Below are positions 41,183-53,077 of a DNA stretch of 64,000 bases, piece by piece (position 1 is the first letter of the stretch; the number at the start of each line of letters is the position of its first letter). The stretch is from Zymoseptoria tritici IPO323. Lineage: Eukaryota > Ascomycota > Dothideomycetes > Mycosphaerellales > Mycosphaerellaceae. The stretch lies in assembly GCF_000219625.1 (NCBI RefSeq), contig NC_018209.1:992001-1056000 (forward strand), in the 5' to 3' direction. The notes beneath the pieces are model-generated. The model saw only the letters and a list, made by a program, of their open reading frames with translations. It ran no database searches and was not told where the DNA came from. A program made the position numbers and the translations under genes.

Positions 41183-41942
41183 ATGGCGCAAACTCTACAA
41201 CAGCACATATACCTACCGATTCCCAGTCTCAAGACCGTACCCAAGAACCCAAGCAACCAAGAGAGACTGGACTTGATCATCGCGAACGTCGAGAAAAATC
41301 ACAAAAAGGTCCAGTCAGTCTCCATCTCGCCTCGGATCAGAATAGCCAACTAACATCACCACCAGAAGCAATATCATCGCCGCAGCCAAAGCTCAACTCG
41401 ACCGCGATATCGAATCAGCAAAAACGCGAGACCAAACACATGAAGACATCCTACCCGACCCCGACGCAATGGATATATCCCAAACAACATCACCCGCTAA
41501 ACGCTCTACGGCCCTTGAAGCAAAGGAAGCAAAAGAGCTCCTCCTCGCCTCCCTTCGCGCGCCCAGTCCTCCTCCAGGCCTCGATCCCTACCAATCGACC
41601 CGCGCCACATTCCCCAAACCGCCACCTCACATGCGGCAGTCGTCATCACCACGACCCATCCAAGTCGCGAAACAGGCGATGGACGCCGTGGAGGCGTACA
41701 ATGAACACGCAGGTCATCTGACGGAGCATTATGCGCATGCACTACAGCGAAGGAAGAATCAGCCGGTGACGCATCATCCCGTGGCGAAGAAAGCGGAGAT
41801 CGGGCATACTTGGGGCCAGGCGCCGCTTCATCCTCCTCCGCGTCCGGTGCAGCAGCAGCAGCAGCAACAGCAGCGAGGTGGAGCGACTGCATCGCCAAGA
41901 GATACGGTGGTGACCGATCCTAGGCTTATAGGGAGGAGATGA
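41183..41942 (+). CDS. Uncharacterised protein, disordered, with short polyglutamine
   Basis: Two exons, 41183-41313 and 41366-41942, intron about 52 nt with a GTCAGT donor; 235 residues. The first 60 residues look helical (NQERLDLIIANVEKNHKKVQ, then AAAKAQLDRDIESA). The rest is Pro/Ser/His-rich and probably disordered, with another helix near 155-185 (QVAKQAMDAVEAYNEHAGHL). A run of eight glutamines is coded by 41850-41873. I do not recognise the family. The phase-2 splice is supported by continuity of a helical segment across the junction. Confidence 0.6.
41850..41873 (+). repeat. CAG/CAA repeat coding polyglutamine
   Basis: Eight Gln codons in a row (seven CAG and one CAA) inside the uncharacterised gene at 41183-41942. 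Confidence 0.85.
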
Positions 41943-42643
41943 TGAAGGCGATGAGTATCTCCCACGATGGAAAGACCAGTTCATCCGACACGCCGCATTA
42001 CCATTACTACCAGGACGAGGATCGCGATCTTCCAATGCCTGCGGCTGGCACGTACGGCCCCGATCCGTACACATTGTGCCCACCTATCGCTTGAGACAGA
42101 CCTCGAAGATGGATACGAAGATCTAGCTCTACTAAACGCACATGCGTCAATCCCCTGACAGAAGATCGTGAAGGAGTTCCGATCATTTGATGGCAATTTG
42201 CACGAATACGATGTAATATAGCGACATGCTACCCTGACGAAGTATCCGAGAAGCACTTCGTCCTGCTATGGAAGCTCTTCACGAAACCTCGTCGCATCGA
42301 TTTATGGATCATCATTTCGACCTACCACGAGTAACATGAGCTGCTCCGGGCGACGTCGATTGTTGTTATCAAGAACATCGAGTACACTCGAGGAGGGTTC
42401 CAGATGACAAGCCGAGATGTTGGAGTCCAGGATCAGAACTCTGGACAGGATAATAATAAGCATGTTCCTTGCAAGCAGGCCTTCGACAGGCTTTATGAAG
42501 TGCTGCTTCCGCCCTATTCCGCGAACGACAGGTGCCAGGTGGTGCCACGGGACCTTCTCTATAAACTCTCCATCTACCACGCCAATACTGCTTTCCTTAT
42601 CCCAACACTGAATCTCAAACTCCACAGTAACACGCCTCGAGCC
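41943..42643. other. Intergenic region, about 700 bp
   Basis: Between the Q-rich unknown and the candidate secreted protein. A long minus-strand frame (42302-42922, 206 codons) crosses it, but its protein has no recognisable features and it overlaps the candidate secreted gene in antisense, so it is not called. Nothing else is seen. Confidence 0.4.
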
Positions 42644-43229
42644 ATGCAGCTCTCCCTGGTCATCCTCTCCATGGCCTCGACTGTCTTCGCCCAAGCCGCG
42701 ATCAACCCTCCTGTCGGTTCTATTCAAAAGTGTTCCTCCTTCAAATCCTGTTACTAACAACAAGCGACCGTAGTTTTGCTCGAAAGTAGGGCCCCCAGCC
42801 AGCGGCATATGCATCCTAAAGGTTGCCAGTAACGGAGTCGCGACCTCCGTCCTGCCCTGCTTCGGAGTACGTAAAGTTGATGGTGTTACCTCACCACGGC
42901 GCACTTGCACACTCGCTGACATTTATTCGAGAGATCGCCGTGCTCAGTCGCTAACCGACCATGTCGCGAGGATCCGCACCACCATGGCCAAGCGCTCTGC
43001 TTGGGACAGAAATGAGGACGGGCGAGTGTTGCTTACCTTTCTCGGAGATGTATGCGGTGGGAATGGTGGCTCGGGGCGATGGATGAATAAGATTGGTATG
43101 GGCAGCATTGCTCGAGGAATGAAATTGTCGATGGGCACTCTGTTGAAATCGGAACGATATGGGCGGGCGTTTGAGTTCCCCGCGTTCCGATTTTCAACAG
43201 AGGCAAGAGGGCGCTGTCCGTCGGGATGA
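42644..43229 (+). CDS. Candidate small secreted six-cysteine protein
   Basis: The ATG at 42644 begins a clear signal peptide (MQLSLVILSMASTVFAQ, cleavage expected after the Ala-Gln region). A likely intron 42713-42773 (61 nt) has a GTCGGT donor, a perfect TACTAAC branch site near 42751 and a GTAG acceptor. Splicing in phase opens a frame that runs without a stop from 42774 to 43229, giving about 174 residues with six cysteines in the mature part (FCSKVGPPASGIC and LPCFG early on). A second intron after about 42867 (GTACGT) is possible, so the C-terminus is uncertain. Without splicing the peptide would stop after 37 residues at 42757. No family is recognised. It could be a secreted effector-like or cell-wall protein; this is inference. 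Confidence 0.38.
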
Positions 43230-43440
43230 GAGTATAATGGAATACTGAAGAGAAGGAGAAGTACTGGACGCGAACCAGACTTTGTTGTCATTCCTCGCCC
43301 GGACTCACTCATCCATACCCTCTTGCATATCCGTGAAACGCCTCCGCTAAATCATACTGGAACCGACGAACAGCTCATCACAGATCAAAGCATCTTCATC
43401 TCCACCCGGAATGATGACATTGTTATGAACAGCGTCTCAA

Positions 43441-46214
43441 TCAACTAAATGCGCCGACGACGCCCATACCTCCGGCCCCTCCCTCATTGGCCATGCTCAA
43501 TCTCGCACATAACCCCAAGAACACAACTGTCTCCGTTGCCGCCAGGTAGTTCAACGCATCGAGCAAAATCTTTAGGTGCCGACTGAAGTGATCTTCATAC
43601 TGCTGCAAGATCGAGAACAGCTTATCCAGCTTGGCCGAGTCCGCAGAACTTCCTCCCAAGTCGGGATCGGCGGCCGCGAGAGACCGCGAGAGGGAGCCAG
43701 TGTATTCAGCGAAGAGGGTGCACGTGGACATGACTTTGGAGTTGATCTGTCATCACAGTCAGCAATTTGGCGGCGAGAATTGAAGGACGAATAAGACAGG
43801 AGCTCACCCTCAACAACTTCGAGTTCGTCAACATGCACTCCTTCAAACACGTCGCCAGAAAATCTACGTGATCCTGCATCAATTCGTCCACGGTCCTCTC
43901 CACCTTCGGCGTCGTCTCGGCAGCGTCCACGACTTCTTGACCTTCCGGCTGCGCCAACCTCGCCATGAAAGACTGCCAATTCGGTTCTATGACCTCGCTC
44001 GTGCAAAAGTAGAGCAATTGCTGCACGAAACAGAGCATGCGACTTCGGAGACACCAGGCCCTTCGCTTCCAGTTTTCAATCTTTCTTGTCACGGGCGTCT
44101 TGACAGCCGCTTTGTGGTGCCATGGTTTGCCTTTTGTATGTTCCGTCCAGGAATTCGTGAGCAGAGTTTCGAGATGCTTCAAGCTGAGGAGGTATCGGAA
44201 AAGGAGTTGGTACCGAGTGAGTGTGACTCGGCTCACAACCAGCGACAGAGGGAAGGGAACGGCATAGTCCAGAGTGAGCGCTTCATATCCGGAAATGTCC
44301 TTCTCTTCCCTCGCGTCGCTGTTCGTGCTGTTGCCCGCGGCGGGAGTGTATGCGGTGAGTGAGGTAGCGTCGGCGTCCATGCCTTGCACGTTGACCACGC
44401 GCATGAGCCAACCAGTCAGACCGACGTCGTTCATAACGACTTTCACGTCTTCCTTGAAAGGGTCTTCTGCGGCCACGGATCCAGGTTGGCGCAGGACGAT
44501 ATCGAGCAGACTTTGGAGTTTGCCCACGTTGACGTTGCGGGCGGGCTTTTTGCGGAGCTCGGAGTGGGTGAGCTCGAGAAAGTAGGAGAAGAAGTCGCTG
44601 CGGTCGAGGAAGAAGTAGTGCTTCAGACTGCGTAGCCTTGCTGGCAGAGCGTGTGTCGTGAGGAGTAATGTCATGAGGCTTCGATTTGCAAAGGCGTATG
44701 CTCCGCTGACGTTCTCGAGGAATCGGGGATCTTCAAATGTGTGTGGAACATCTGTGCTGGCGTCCAGATCTCGGGTTACATTCTCGATGCCGCCGCATTC
44801 CCGGACGACGTTAAGATACTTGCCCGCGAGCAGAACCCGATCCTTGATGGAGTCCAGCTGGGGCGGTACAAGATCCTGCCGAAGTGTATAGCGCTTCTCC
44901 CAGTATTCATCTGTGTAGTCCTGCTCCAGGCCTTCACGACGAATCGACTTCTGCTCCTTGATCAGGAACTCCTGGTGTGGATCCTGGACGTTGCCGTGGT
45001 GGAGCCACTCGTTCAGCATAGCCATGTATGGACGGCTGGCTTCTCGCAACAGCAGTGTGAGTAACTGTCGCGCCGCCGGATCGCCCGCCATGGCTGCCAT
45101 TCTCTTGGTCAATAGCCTCAGCACAGCTCCACCTTTGCAGACTTTCTTCCCGGGCACTCCAGTATCCTTGCCCTCTCGAAGCGATTCGAGGATGTTCTCA
45201 AAGTCGTCTGTCTCGTCCAGATCCTCTTCCCGGTCCAGCATACTATTCTCTTTTAGGATTACGTTACCCACGCTGTAAAGCTGATGCATCATGTGGGCGG
45301 TCGGTTTAAGGTGCAGGCTCAATTGATGTAGTGTGAAGGCCTCGTTTGTGAGCATTTGGTGTTCCAGTTGAGCGATCAGAATCATGTAGTCCTTTGTGAG
45401 CTTCCTCATCGCTGCACACAGTGCATGATTGACGCTACCCATTTCCTCTCGACTTTGAACCTCGACAAAAGCGTCTACGGCGCAAAAATGGGTTGCCGTC
45501 TTGAGCATACTTTGTGCGAGGTCGCGTAAGCTCGGGTCCAGGCCTGGCTGTATACCAAATTGTGGTCCTGCCAATTGACTCTTCTCGTCCAGGGGATCAT
45601 ACGAGTTGGCAAATTGTATGTACTGTCCTTCGAATCCCATGAGCACAAAAAGCAGATCCTCAATGATTGCTTTCTCCTGAGCCTGCAGCGAGAGCGAGCC
45701 TAGTCCGGGAGGATGCAGCGATATAGGTGCCTGCGCTGCCACTGGAGGAACAGATATTCGCGAAGCCAATGGTGCTGTTGACGGGGCAAGCAGACTGGCG
45801 TGAGGGCTCCATGGCGGCGCTGTATCGTGTCAGCCGCAAGCCTCTCTCCCACATCCTCCACCTCCATCGCATGCTGTCTCACATACCCGCTGCCGAATCA
45901 CTTCTAGGCTTTACCTGAGCCTTGCCTTGCGACTTTGGCCTTTCCGCATCCACGCTCTTTTTGAAGCTGCCATTTCGGTCCGGAGCTTTCGTCGGACTGA
46001 TTGTTGTGCGTTTGATCACTGCTTCTCTTGTCAAAACATCACGCCGTGTTGTGTCGGTAGTCGTCGTCCGGGTGTGAACGTTGGACTTCGAGGATGTTTC
46101 GGCGGTGGGTGAGGGGACTGCGGCGGAGGTGGGACGATTGCTCTGTTGGCGGACTGAAGCAGATGCGCGTCGCTCAGCGAGTGTTGCGCCACGAGCGGGT
46201 GGTCTGGAAGCCAT
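43441..46214 (-). CDS. SPC97: Gamma-tubulin complex component 2 (Spc97/GCP2)
   Basis: Three exons (45887-46214, 43808-45819, 43441-43746), introns 67 and 61 nt, all in phase, 881 residues. The first 150 residues are disordered and basic (Ser/Thr/Arg). The GCP fold begins at about residue 165 (QAQEKAIIEDLLFVLMGFEG). Family landmarks are LHLKPTAHMMHQLYSVG, the grip-domain block RPYMAMLNEWLHHGNVQDPH, FLIKEQKSI, YWEKRYTLR, and the C-terminal gamma-tubulin-binding half with SLVVSRVTLTRYQLLFRYLL. The block order and FLIKE-type motif fit GCP2 better than GCP3. With GCP3 and gamma-tubulin it forms the small complex that nucleates microtubules at spindle pole bodies. Divergent from the proteasome alpha-5 gene. 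Confidence 0.9.
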
Positions 46215-46527
46215 ATATCGTTCTGATCTCGTCCATTGGCGGCGTAGAAGAGCGTATGTGTTGTCCTGTTGTCTTGGTGTTTGTGAACTGAATCCCCGCG
46301 AATCGAAGTTGACGCGCCGTGGTCCATGAAGGCCGCTAGCGTGCCATGAGCTTCGTGGTCTGCTTGTGCCTGATTGATTGATGAAGCTCTCTCATCAAGA
46401 ACATCATCCGAACACTGGAACCTTATAGACGACTTCCATTCTGCATACCACTCGAAGACCTCAAAGACTGTGCTCACGAGCTACAACGACCGAAGCCATC
46501 GATCCTCTCACACGGTAAACCGCCGCC
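46215..46527. promoter_or_regulatory. Bidirectional promoter, GCP2 / proteasome alpha-5
   Basis: About 313 bp between divergent ATGs. I looked for a yeast-type proteasome element (GGTGGCAAA) and did not see one. Confidence 0.45.
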
Positions 46528-47437
46528 ATGTTCATAGCTCGCTCAGAATACGGTAAACGATCACTTCCATGCATATGACGGCGAATCTCTTGCTGACACT
46601 ATTACAGATCGTGGTATCAAGTTTGTCACTACCGGCCGATTGATCGATTATTTCCTTCCAAACTAACATGTCTCAGCACCTTCTCCCCAGAAGGCCGCCT
46701 CTTCCAAGTCGAATACTCCCTGGAAGCCATCAAGCTCGGATCAACCGCAATCGGCATCAGCACCTCCGCCGGTGTCATCCTAGGAGTCGAGAAGCGCATC
46801 ACATCTTCCCTCCTCGAAACGAGTTCCGTCGAGAAGATTGTCGAAATCGACCGTCATGTCGGCTGCGCCATGTCTGGACTGCAAGCTGATGCGCGGAGCA
46901 TGATCGAGCACGCCCGCGTTACCTCGCAGAGTCACGAGTTCCACTACAACGAGCGATTAGGAGTTGAGAGCTGTACACAGGCGATTTGCGATTTGGCGTT
47001 GAGATTTGGAGAGGGTGCGGATGGTGAGGAGAGCATCATGAGTCGGCCGTTTGGTGTGGCGCTGCTCATTGCGGGATATGATGAGAATGGACCATCACTG
47101 TGAGGATTGATAACATGCTGGTTCGTTTGAGAGAGTATCGCTGATACGTTGTGATCACAGCTACCACGCAGAGCCATCGGGCACATTCTACCGCTACGAC
47201 GCAAAGGCCATCGGTTCCGGTTCGGAGGGTGCTCAGGCTGAGCTACAGAACGAGTTCCACAAATCGCTCACCCTGGAGGAGGCAGAGGTACTCGTACTCA
47301 AGACGCTGAAGCAGGTCATGGAGGAGAAGCTGGACTCAAAGAATGTGCAATTGGCGAGCGTCACAAAGGACAAGGGTTTCAGGATCTACGGCGACGAGGA
47401 GATGGCTGGTGTCGTTGGGCGGCTGGAGGGTAATTGA
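46528..47437 (+). CDS. PUP2: Proteasome subunit alpha type-5
   Basis: Four exons: 46528-46552, 46608-46620, 46677-47099 and 47161-47437, with introns of 55-61 nt; 245 residues, the expected length. Splicing the 25-nt and 13-nt first exons gives [20 protein letters not shown], the N-terminal alpha-subunit signature. Then come [35 protein letters not shown] and the acidic loop [20 protein letters not shown] that marks alpha-5. The C-terminal RPT-ATPase docking region ends in GRLEGN. It is part of the outer ring of the 20S core and helps gate entry. The very short exons at the start are common in fungal proteasome genes. Confidence 0.93.
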
Positions 47438-48052
47438 GGATGGGAGGTACGGTGAAAACGAAAGCTAAGACCGCAAAAACGCAAAGGCATGTACAATACG
47501 ACTGCGGCATGGTGGAGCAAAGACGGTCTCGGCCGCGGTCACTGTGGACGAGTGCCTGTCTTCATGTAGGCACTGCGAAACGAAGGTATGGCCGCGCAGT
47601 GGCCTCCACTCGACGGAGAGATATCGTCGTAGACTCCGACGAGATCAATGACATGAGCTTCAAGGCGAGGAGTTCACAAGTGCTCCACCCCACGAAGCAT
47701 TACCTCTGATGTTGACTTCGTACATAGGCTTCTCCTGACCCTCTTCCAATCATGTGCTTGCCTACATCAACCATTTCCTATAGCTCGAACCTAGCTCGGA
47801 CATCGAGCTACCACAGCCCAACATCTTGCCCGACCTGTTCGCCTGAAGAGCCATTTCAGCATGGAGACCATGTGACGATGGAATGCTGCGTATCATCATA
47901 TCGTCTCTTCGCCAGAGAGCTCATTGCTCCACTAAATAGGACATCCGAGCCTCGATCAAGGTTGGCATCCGGGCCCACTGGGCAGCATAGAGCTTCCTGG
48001 ACGCTCCGATCGTCCTCTATTGTCTTCGCGCCCAAGCGCCTGCAATATCGTC
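47438..48052. other. Convergent intergenic region, about 615 bp
   Basis: Between the 3' ends of the PUP2 and transcription-factor-domain genes. Small frames on the plus strand (for example 47434-47709) have no signal, motif or recognisable content. No repeat or RNA gene is seen. Confidence 0.45.
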
Positions 48053-49551
48053 CTAATCGTCGTCCTCGTCATTGATCAAATCCGAAATGTTGATCTTGCT
48101 GCGAACACTCGGCTAACAAACCACCAGTCAGCACATCGTTCACCAAGATAGCATCCTCAACACGATCAACATACCATCTCATGCGGCGCCCACCTCTCCA
48201 CTGCACTGACACTCTCTCTCAACGTAAAATTCGGGTTCTTCGTATCATCTTCAAGCATCCTCGGAGTCTCGCTTCCAACCGCCATAATCTCATCACTCCA
48301 CCTCATCAACCTCTTCACCAGATCCGGGAACGGCAAGCTCCTCATCCCACCCCTCAATTCGATCATATGCTTCTGTGCGGGGCGATGCATCCTGATCGAG
48401 GCCTGCTTGTTACCATACATAAACTCGTGCAACGCGACACGACCCACGGCCAGAATCATCGCATCAGATGTGGCGCGACGAGGGTCGTGGAGAGCCTCTT
48501 GCATTGCGGTGATGGCTTTGGCGTGCAGCCAGTACATGTATTGCGGCCGCATTGTGCCGAGTCGGACCATGTCCCCGGAGCCGAAGAGGAGTCGCACGTA
48601 GAAGAGAGCGGGTTCGGAGAGGGCGTTCTGCGTCATGAACCATTCCCAGCGGATGCCTTGGTCTTTGGTAATCTTAAGCGCGGGCCAGCCGCGGGGTGCG
48701 TAGACGGTCATCACTGTGGAGGAGATCAGTTGTACGGAATCGGCTGTTCTCCTGTGGGACTTACTGTGGTGCAGAATCTCATCGTACCAAGGTTGGTACT
48801 CGACCGGATAGCAATTGTAGGGGTCGCCGACTCCTCGACCTGGTCCGACTCCGGGCGAGGCAGGAGGCGTCAGTAACGGCATGCTATAGCGGGGAACCTT
48901 CTCAGAGCCATCTGCCATACGCTTTGGTCGGGTTCGGCTGACTTCCTGCGTGGTTCCTGTAGCATCCTCATTGGCAAGCGCTTCTCTCCTCCGTACATCT
49001 CGACATTGAGTACATGGGCACGGTATAAGGCCCTGGTGCAAATGGTGGTCTGGCGAGGGCAAGGCAGGGAGAGGTAATGTCGGTAATGTTCGGCGGTAGA
49101 GCGTCACTGCAGAGTCGGCAGATATATCGTCCTGTTGACGATGCGTGAAATCGACGTTCGCCCCACCAGTGCTGTAGCTGCTGGTCCGACTCGACTCGTC
49201 GAACACTATTGGCATCGGTGCATGGCGTGGTTGGTCCGGCAGTCCAGGAGGCACTCGCGGAGCGGAAGGCCCATCGCTGCGAGAAGATTGCGCGCTCTCG
49301 GCCTTTTTCCGAGCAACTCGTTTGACCTGACGTTCGGGCTCAGGCTCGTTAACGACGAAAGCTCCTTGTCCAGTTCCAGAATTCTCCAACTGCTCAAAGA
49401 TCTTCTTCCTTCGTTCCGGCCAGGACTTCAGCGCTGCTACACTTCGTACTCTCTTCTTATTGTTCGCATCGTTCTTCGGATCAGAGGTCGTTACGATGAA
49501 GTCTATCTGCTTGGGAGCTTTCGGCGCTTTCTTTTCAGACTTTTCGGCCAT
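48053..49551 (-). CDS. Fungal-specific transcription-factor-domain protein lacking a zinc cluster
   Basis: Three exons (48765-49551, 48175-48713, 48053-48112), introns 51 and 62 nt, 461 residues. The 51-nt intron is a multiple of three without a stop, so an unspliced reading is also open; the splice consensus is strong. The N-terminus has MAEKSEKKAPKAPKQIDFIV and a basic block KKRVRSVAALKSWPERRKKI. The C-terminal half is helical (LFYVRLLFGSGDMVRLGTMR, ILAVGRVALHEFMYGN, HMIELRGGMRSLPFPDLVKR), typical of the fungal-specific transcription factor region; ELRGG and the preceding block are characteristic. It ends in the acidic NISDLINDEDDD. No Zn2Cys6 or zinc-finger motif is present. These proteins are common in filamentous fungi with unknown targets. 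Confidence 0.72.
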
Positions 49552-50273
49552 ACTTTTGTGTTCAACGCCAAAGGATTGAAAATGCGTGTGTAAAGCACAG
49601 AGAAGAGTGAGGTGATCTCATAGGATCTATCAGATCTGCCGTGTGATCGGCCAGGGCAGGGCAGTTCCTGAACTAATAATCCGTAGCTCGTCGTAGGAAG
49701 CGCAGCCATTCGCCACGCCGGGAGGATCTTCAATAGCGGATGTGGATGCATCCACCACTTATTAAGCGATTGGTACCACCGTCCGAGGTGCTTTCCAAGG
49801 CTCCTAGATTAGCGAGCCATTGCATTCATTCTCGTCTGGTTCGAAGTGCACTTTGGATATTGAATTCGGGTCGGACATAAATTGTTGATTGTCACTGAAA
49901 TTGAGGTAGCATTGCAGAAACCTCGGCTGATCCTATTGCTTCATGATTCCGTGCAGGGAATATTTCCCGACCACATGATGGAAGGTGGCATGGACTGACG
50001 GGGGTTGGGCAAAGCAATGAACCGATCGGTGCGGTCTCCGCGATGCGACTAGACGAATGCGAACATGATTGATGCCTGTCGACAAGGGAGCTCGCATCAT
50101 CAGCTCCACCACATCTACAGACCCTTAGCCAACACCTCGCGTGTGTGCACGCGGACAGCAAGAGGCATACCTCCAACATCGCTCCTGTTGACGATGATGC
50201 GGTGTTTGAAAGAAGAGATCGCATCAATGGGAGGGCGCACGTCAACGGTCCTGTACGACACGAGGTATCATCT
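49552..50273. other. Intergenic region, about 720 bp
   Basis: Downstream of the MAK10-like gene and upstream of the transcription-factor-domain gene, both on the minus strand. Frames crossing it are short or overlap MAK10. No feature identified. Confidence 0.45.
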
Positions 50274-52689
50274 CTATGACTTCTCTTTAAGCTGCGGCAC
50301 GACCCACCAGTCGTGGTATCTCTTCCCTGGCGGCGGGATGGTGACTTCGACCAGACTTCGGAGGTCGACCCCGGTGTCCACGCTCCGCTTGCCATGTTTC
50401 TCGCAGATATGTAGGAGCTGCGAGATCGCTACTGATGTCGCAACGCATACTGTCTCGAGACTCTTCAATTCCCGCTTCCAGCGATCCTCCGTGCCGACGC
50501 ATCTCGCTTGCATCGGACTCGCGGTCCTCTGTTCACTGAACCAATGCCTTGCTGTGTTGATGTGGCCTTGTGCAAAATCGCACGTCTCCTTGATCGTCGA
50601 GGCGAGGGACTCCTCCTTCATATCCTGTACGTAGCCCAGCGTGAACTCGGCGTTGTTCGCCAGATTGAGCAGCGGCTTCATACGAGCTTCATGGCGCATC
50701 TGACTCTCTTCGTAAGGTTTCGGACTTGTGTCGATCAATTTCGTGTGCTCGAGGAGGAGATAGAGGCGCTGCAGAGCGTATGCCATTCCCAATGTGCCCT
50801 TTGCCATTGTACACAAGCTGTGGTACCACTGCTTGGACGATCTGCACTGCTCGATGTAGTTCTGACTGCCGTTCATTTTGACGAGATCCTCCAGTCGCCT
50901 ATCGGCGAGGAGAGCTAGAGACTTGACAATGCTTTCTCGCATTGTGCAGAACGAGCCAAGTAGGATGTACATCATACAAAACTCGCTTGGTAAGTACAGA
51001 TCCGTCTCAAAGCCGAGCTGGATGACCCATGCCGATATTTGAAGCTTGTAGAATCTGGTCCACAGGCTGAACGGCGTAAGCGTCAAGGTCATTCCTTGAT
51101 GCCTCAATTTGCGAGGAGCCACGATACTGTTGAGATGCTCATCCGCGGCCCTCGCGTCGCATTCGAGCTCGTCCAGCAGCGGCACTGCCTGCGTGAAGAG
51201 TCGACGCGTGCGACATCGATTCTGGCATATCGTGCGGTAGATGTTGAGGTACTCTGAGAACATTCGGTTCATGAATTCTTCGATGAGTCTTGAGGCTTGA
51301 TGTCGAACATCAGTCGGCACTTCGATTTGAAAGGACTCGGGGTCGGCCAGAGGATCTCCTGGCAGGACCAGATCTCTGAGATCGTTGAGCATCAAGTCAA
51401 AGTGGGAGACATCTCCTGCGACATTGTTTTCACCCGTCAGTACGTCTTGCATTGTTGCCCGTGCATATGTGTTCGGTACTGGGTCCCGATATGCAAAGGC
51501 CCAAGTAGCATTGAGCAAACACTGCGGACTTTGCCTCACGCTTGGGGCCGTCAATGCCTGAATGGCAAGCATGTCATCGCAGAATTGAAGCCATTTCTTG
51601 TGAGCATCATGCCAGTCCAGCTGCGGCATCGGTCGCGGCGGTGTGCTAGTAGCAAGCTGTCGTTGAACCTTGTCGGAGAAGGCATCAGGTGTCGGCTTCG
51701 CGAGAGAGTGGTGTTTCTCCATGGCACCAATCTTGCTCTTCACCTTCACCCACTGCTCGTCTCTTCCATCCATCGCAATGAGCATGTCTTCCCGTGCGAC
51801 GAGCCTGTGCTTGATCGCGAACTTTAATGGACCTTCCAGGTCTGAGCTATCCACCCAGTCCATAGCATCGACCAGAATACGCAGAGTTTCCTGGGGTTCC
51901 ATATCGTCCAGTAGTTCGCGACCAAAGAGATATGTGACGAAGTCTTCTTCTTCATAAAAAGTTTGAGATTGGATCATGTTGAGTGTGAGCTCGCAGCATT
52001 TGATTACTGCTATGCAATAAGCTCGTAGGACGACGTGGACCAAATCGTCGTTTGTGGAATCGTTCGCCACTCCGGGGGCTGCGACGTCGTAGCGAAAGTT
52101 GTAGGGATATCTGTTGTCTGGTTCGAGGAGGCGAAAGATGTGAAGCGAAGTGAATAAATTTTGAGAGAGCGGATAGCCATCATGGAAAATCAGCTCCAGT
52201 CGGAAGATCTCGTCCATGATCCAGAGGACTTCGGCGGCATCAAGAGGGGAGCAGACATCGAACGTGGCCTCAAAGGTGTCTCCAGCTGGGATATAGCCAC
52301 TGTCCATCTTTGAGTCCATAATCTACGGACGTCCGTTGGTCAGTCAAAGTGTAGTGAGATGAATGTCATGCTTGCACAGCGACCAACCGTTGCGGTATAG
52401 ACAATGGTCATAACGATAGTCGCATGTCAAGTGTGAATGTCGATGATCATACCTCAAGAGCTCCAACGGCCTCGAACAGCGTGAAATAGGCATCCTTGAC
52501 CAGAACGCCTGGTGGCAGCTGCTTCGTTGCGTTCACAAATCCCTCGGTGATGTCTCTTGCAGGTCTTGTCGCTGCGAGAGGCTTCTGTCTCATCTCGAAT
52601 GCCTCCTGCCTCAGACGAGCTTCGGCGGTCGTGATGGTGGACGCATTGTTATCACCGTTCGCATTGGCATCGTGAGAATCTGGATGCAT
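50274..52689 (-). CDS. MAK10: N-alpha-acetyltransferase NatC auxiliary subunit (Mak10/NAA35)
   Basis: Two exons: 52453-52689 and 50274-52322, with a longer than usual intron of 130 nt; 761 residues. Splicing yields FTLFEAVGALEIMDSKMDSG, the hallmark sequence of Mak10/NAA35. Further landmarks are LLEPDNRYPYNFRYDVAAP-type sequence in the N-terminal half and LDWHDAHKKWLQFCDDML near residue 310. The protein is helical throughout. Mak10 anchors the Mak3 catalytic and Mak31 subunits of NatC to ribosomes, for acetylation of Met-Leu/Ile/Phe N-termini. The reading frame begins upstream at a TTG (52707); the first ATG is 52689. Confidence 0.9.
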
Positions 52690-53077
52690 GATTTCGGTTT
52701 TGCTCAACGTTCAAATGAGCTTGAGATTGTGAGATTCATGGTTGACACTTGGCCAGATTGCAGTCAGACATCTCGACGGTTGAGAAAGTGGCATGAAGTT
52801 TCGACAGCAAGTAAACACTTTATCAAGGAAAGAGTGATGTTTGTTAGAGGTCGCGATTCAAAGCTTGCGGCTTGGCATCGCGGACCAGTAAAGCGACCAT
52901 GCGATGAACCTGTGTGCACATTGAGATGGTACAGAGTCGTGTACATTCGCACTTCCTCATGATACCACCAAGGACCTCTCTGCCCCTCGACGATGCCTTT
53001 CGCCCTCCTCCATCACCACTTCTGCCCGCCTCCATCACAGACGTATCCTTTCTCCCCCCTCAGTCATCCCGCCGTAT
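52690..53077. other. Intergenic, upstream of MAK10
   Basis: About 388 bp between ATP15 and MAK10, both on the minus strand. It holds the MAK10 promoter and ATP15 3' UTR. No discrete element seen. Confidence 0.45.

Noticed and set aside
42302..42922. 206-codon minus-strand frame as a gene
   Set aside because: No recognisable domain or signal, and it runs antisense to a frame with a clear signal peptide and branch point. Could still be tested by stranded RNA-seq.
42944..43312. 122-codon minus-strand ORF
   Set aside because: Antisense to the second exon of the candidate secreted gene and without recognisable features.
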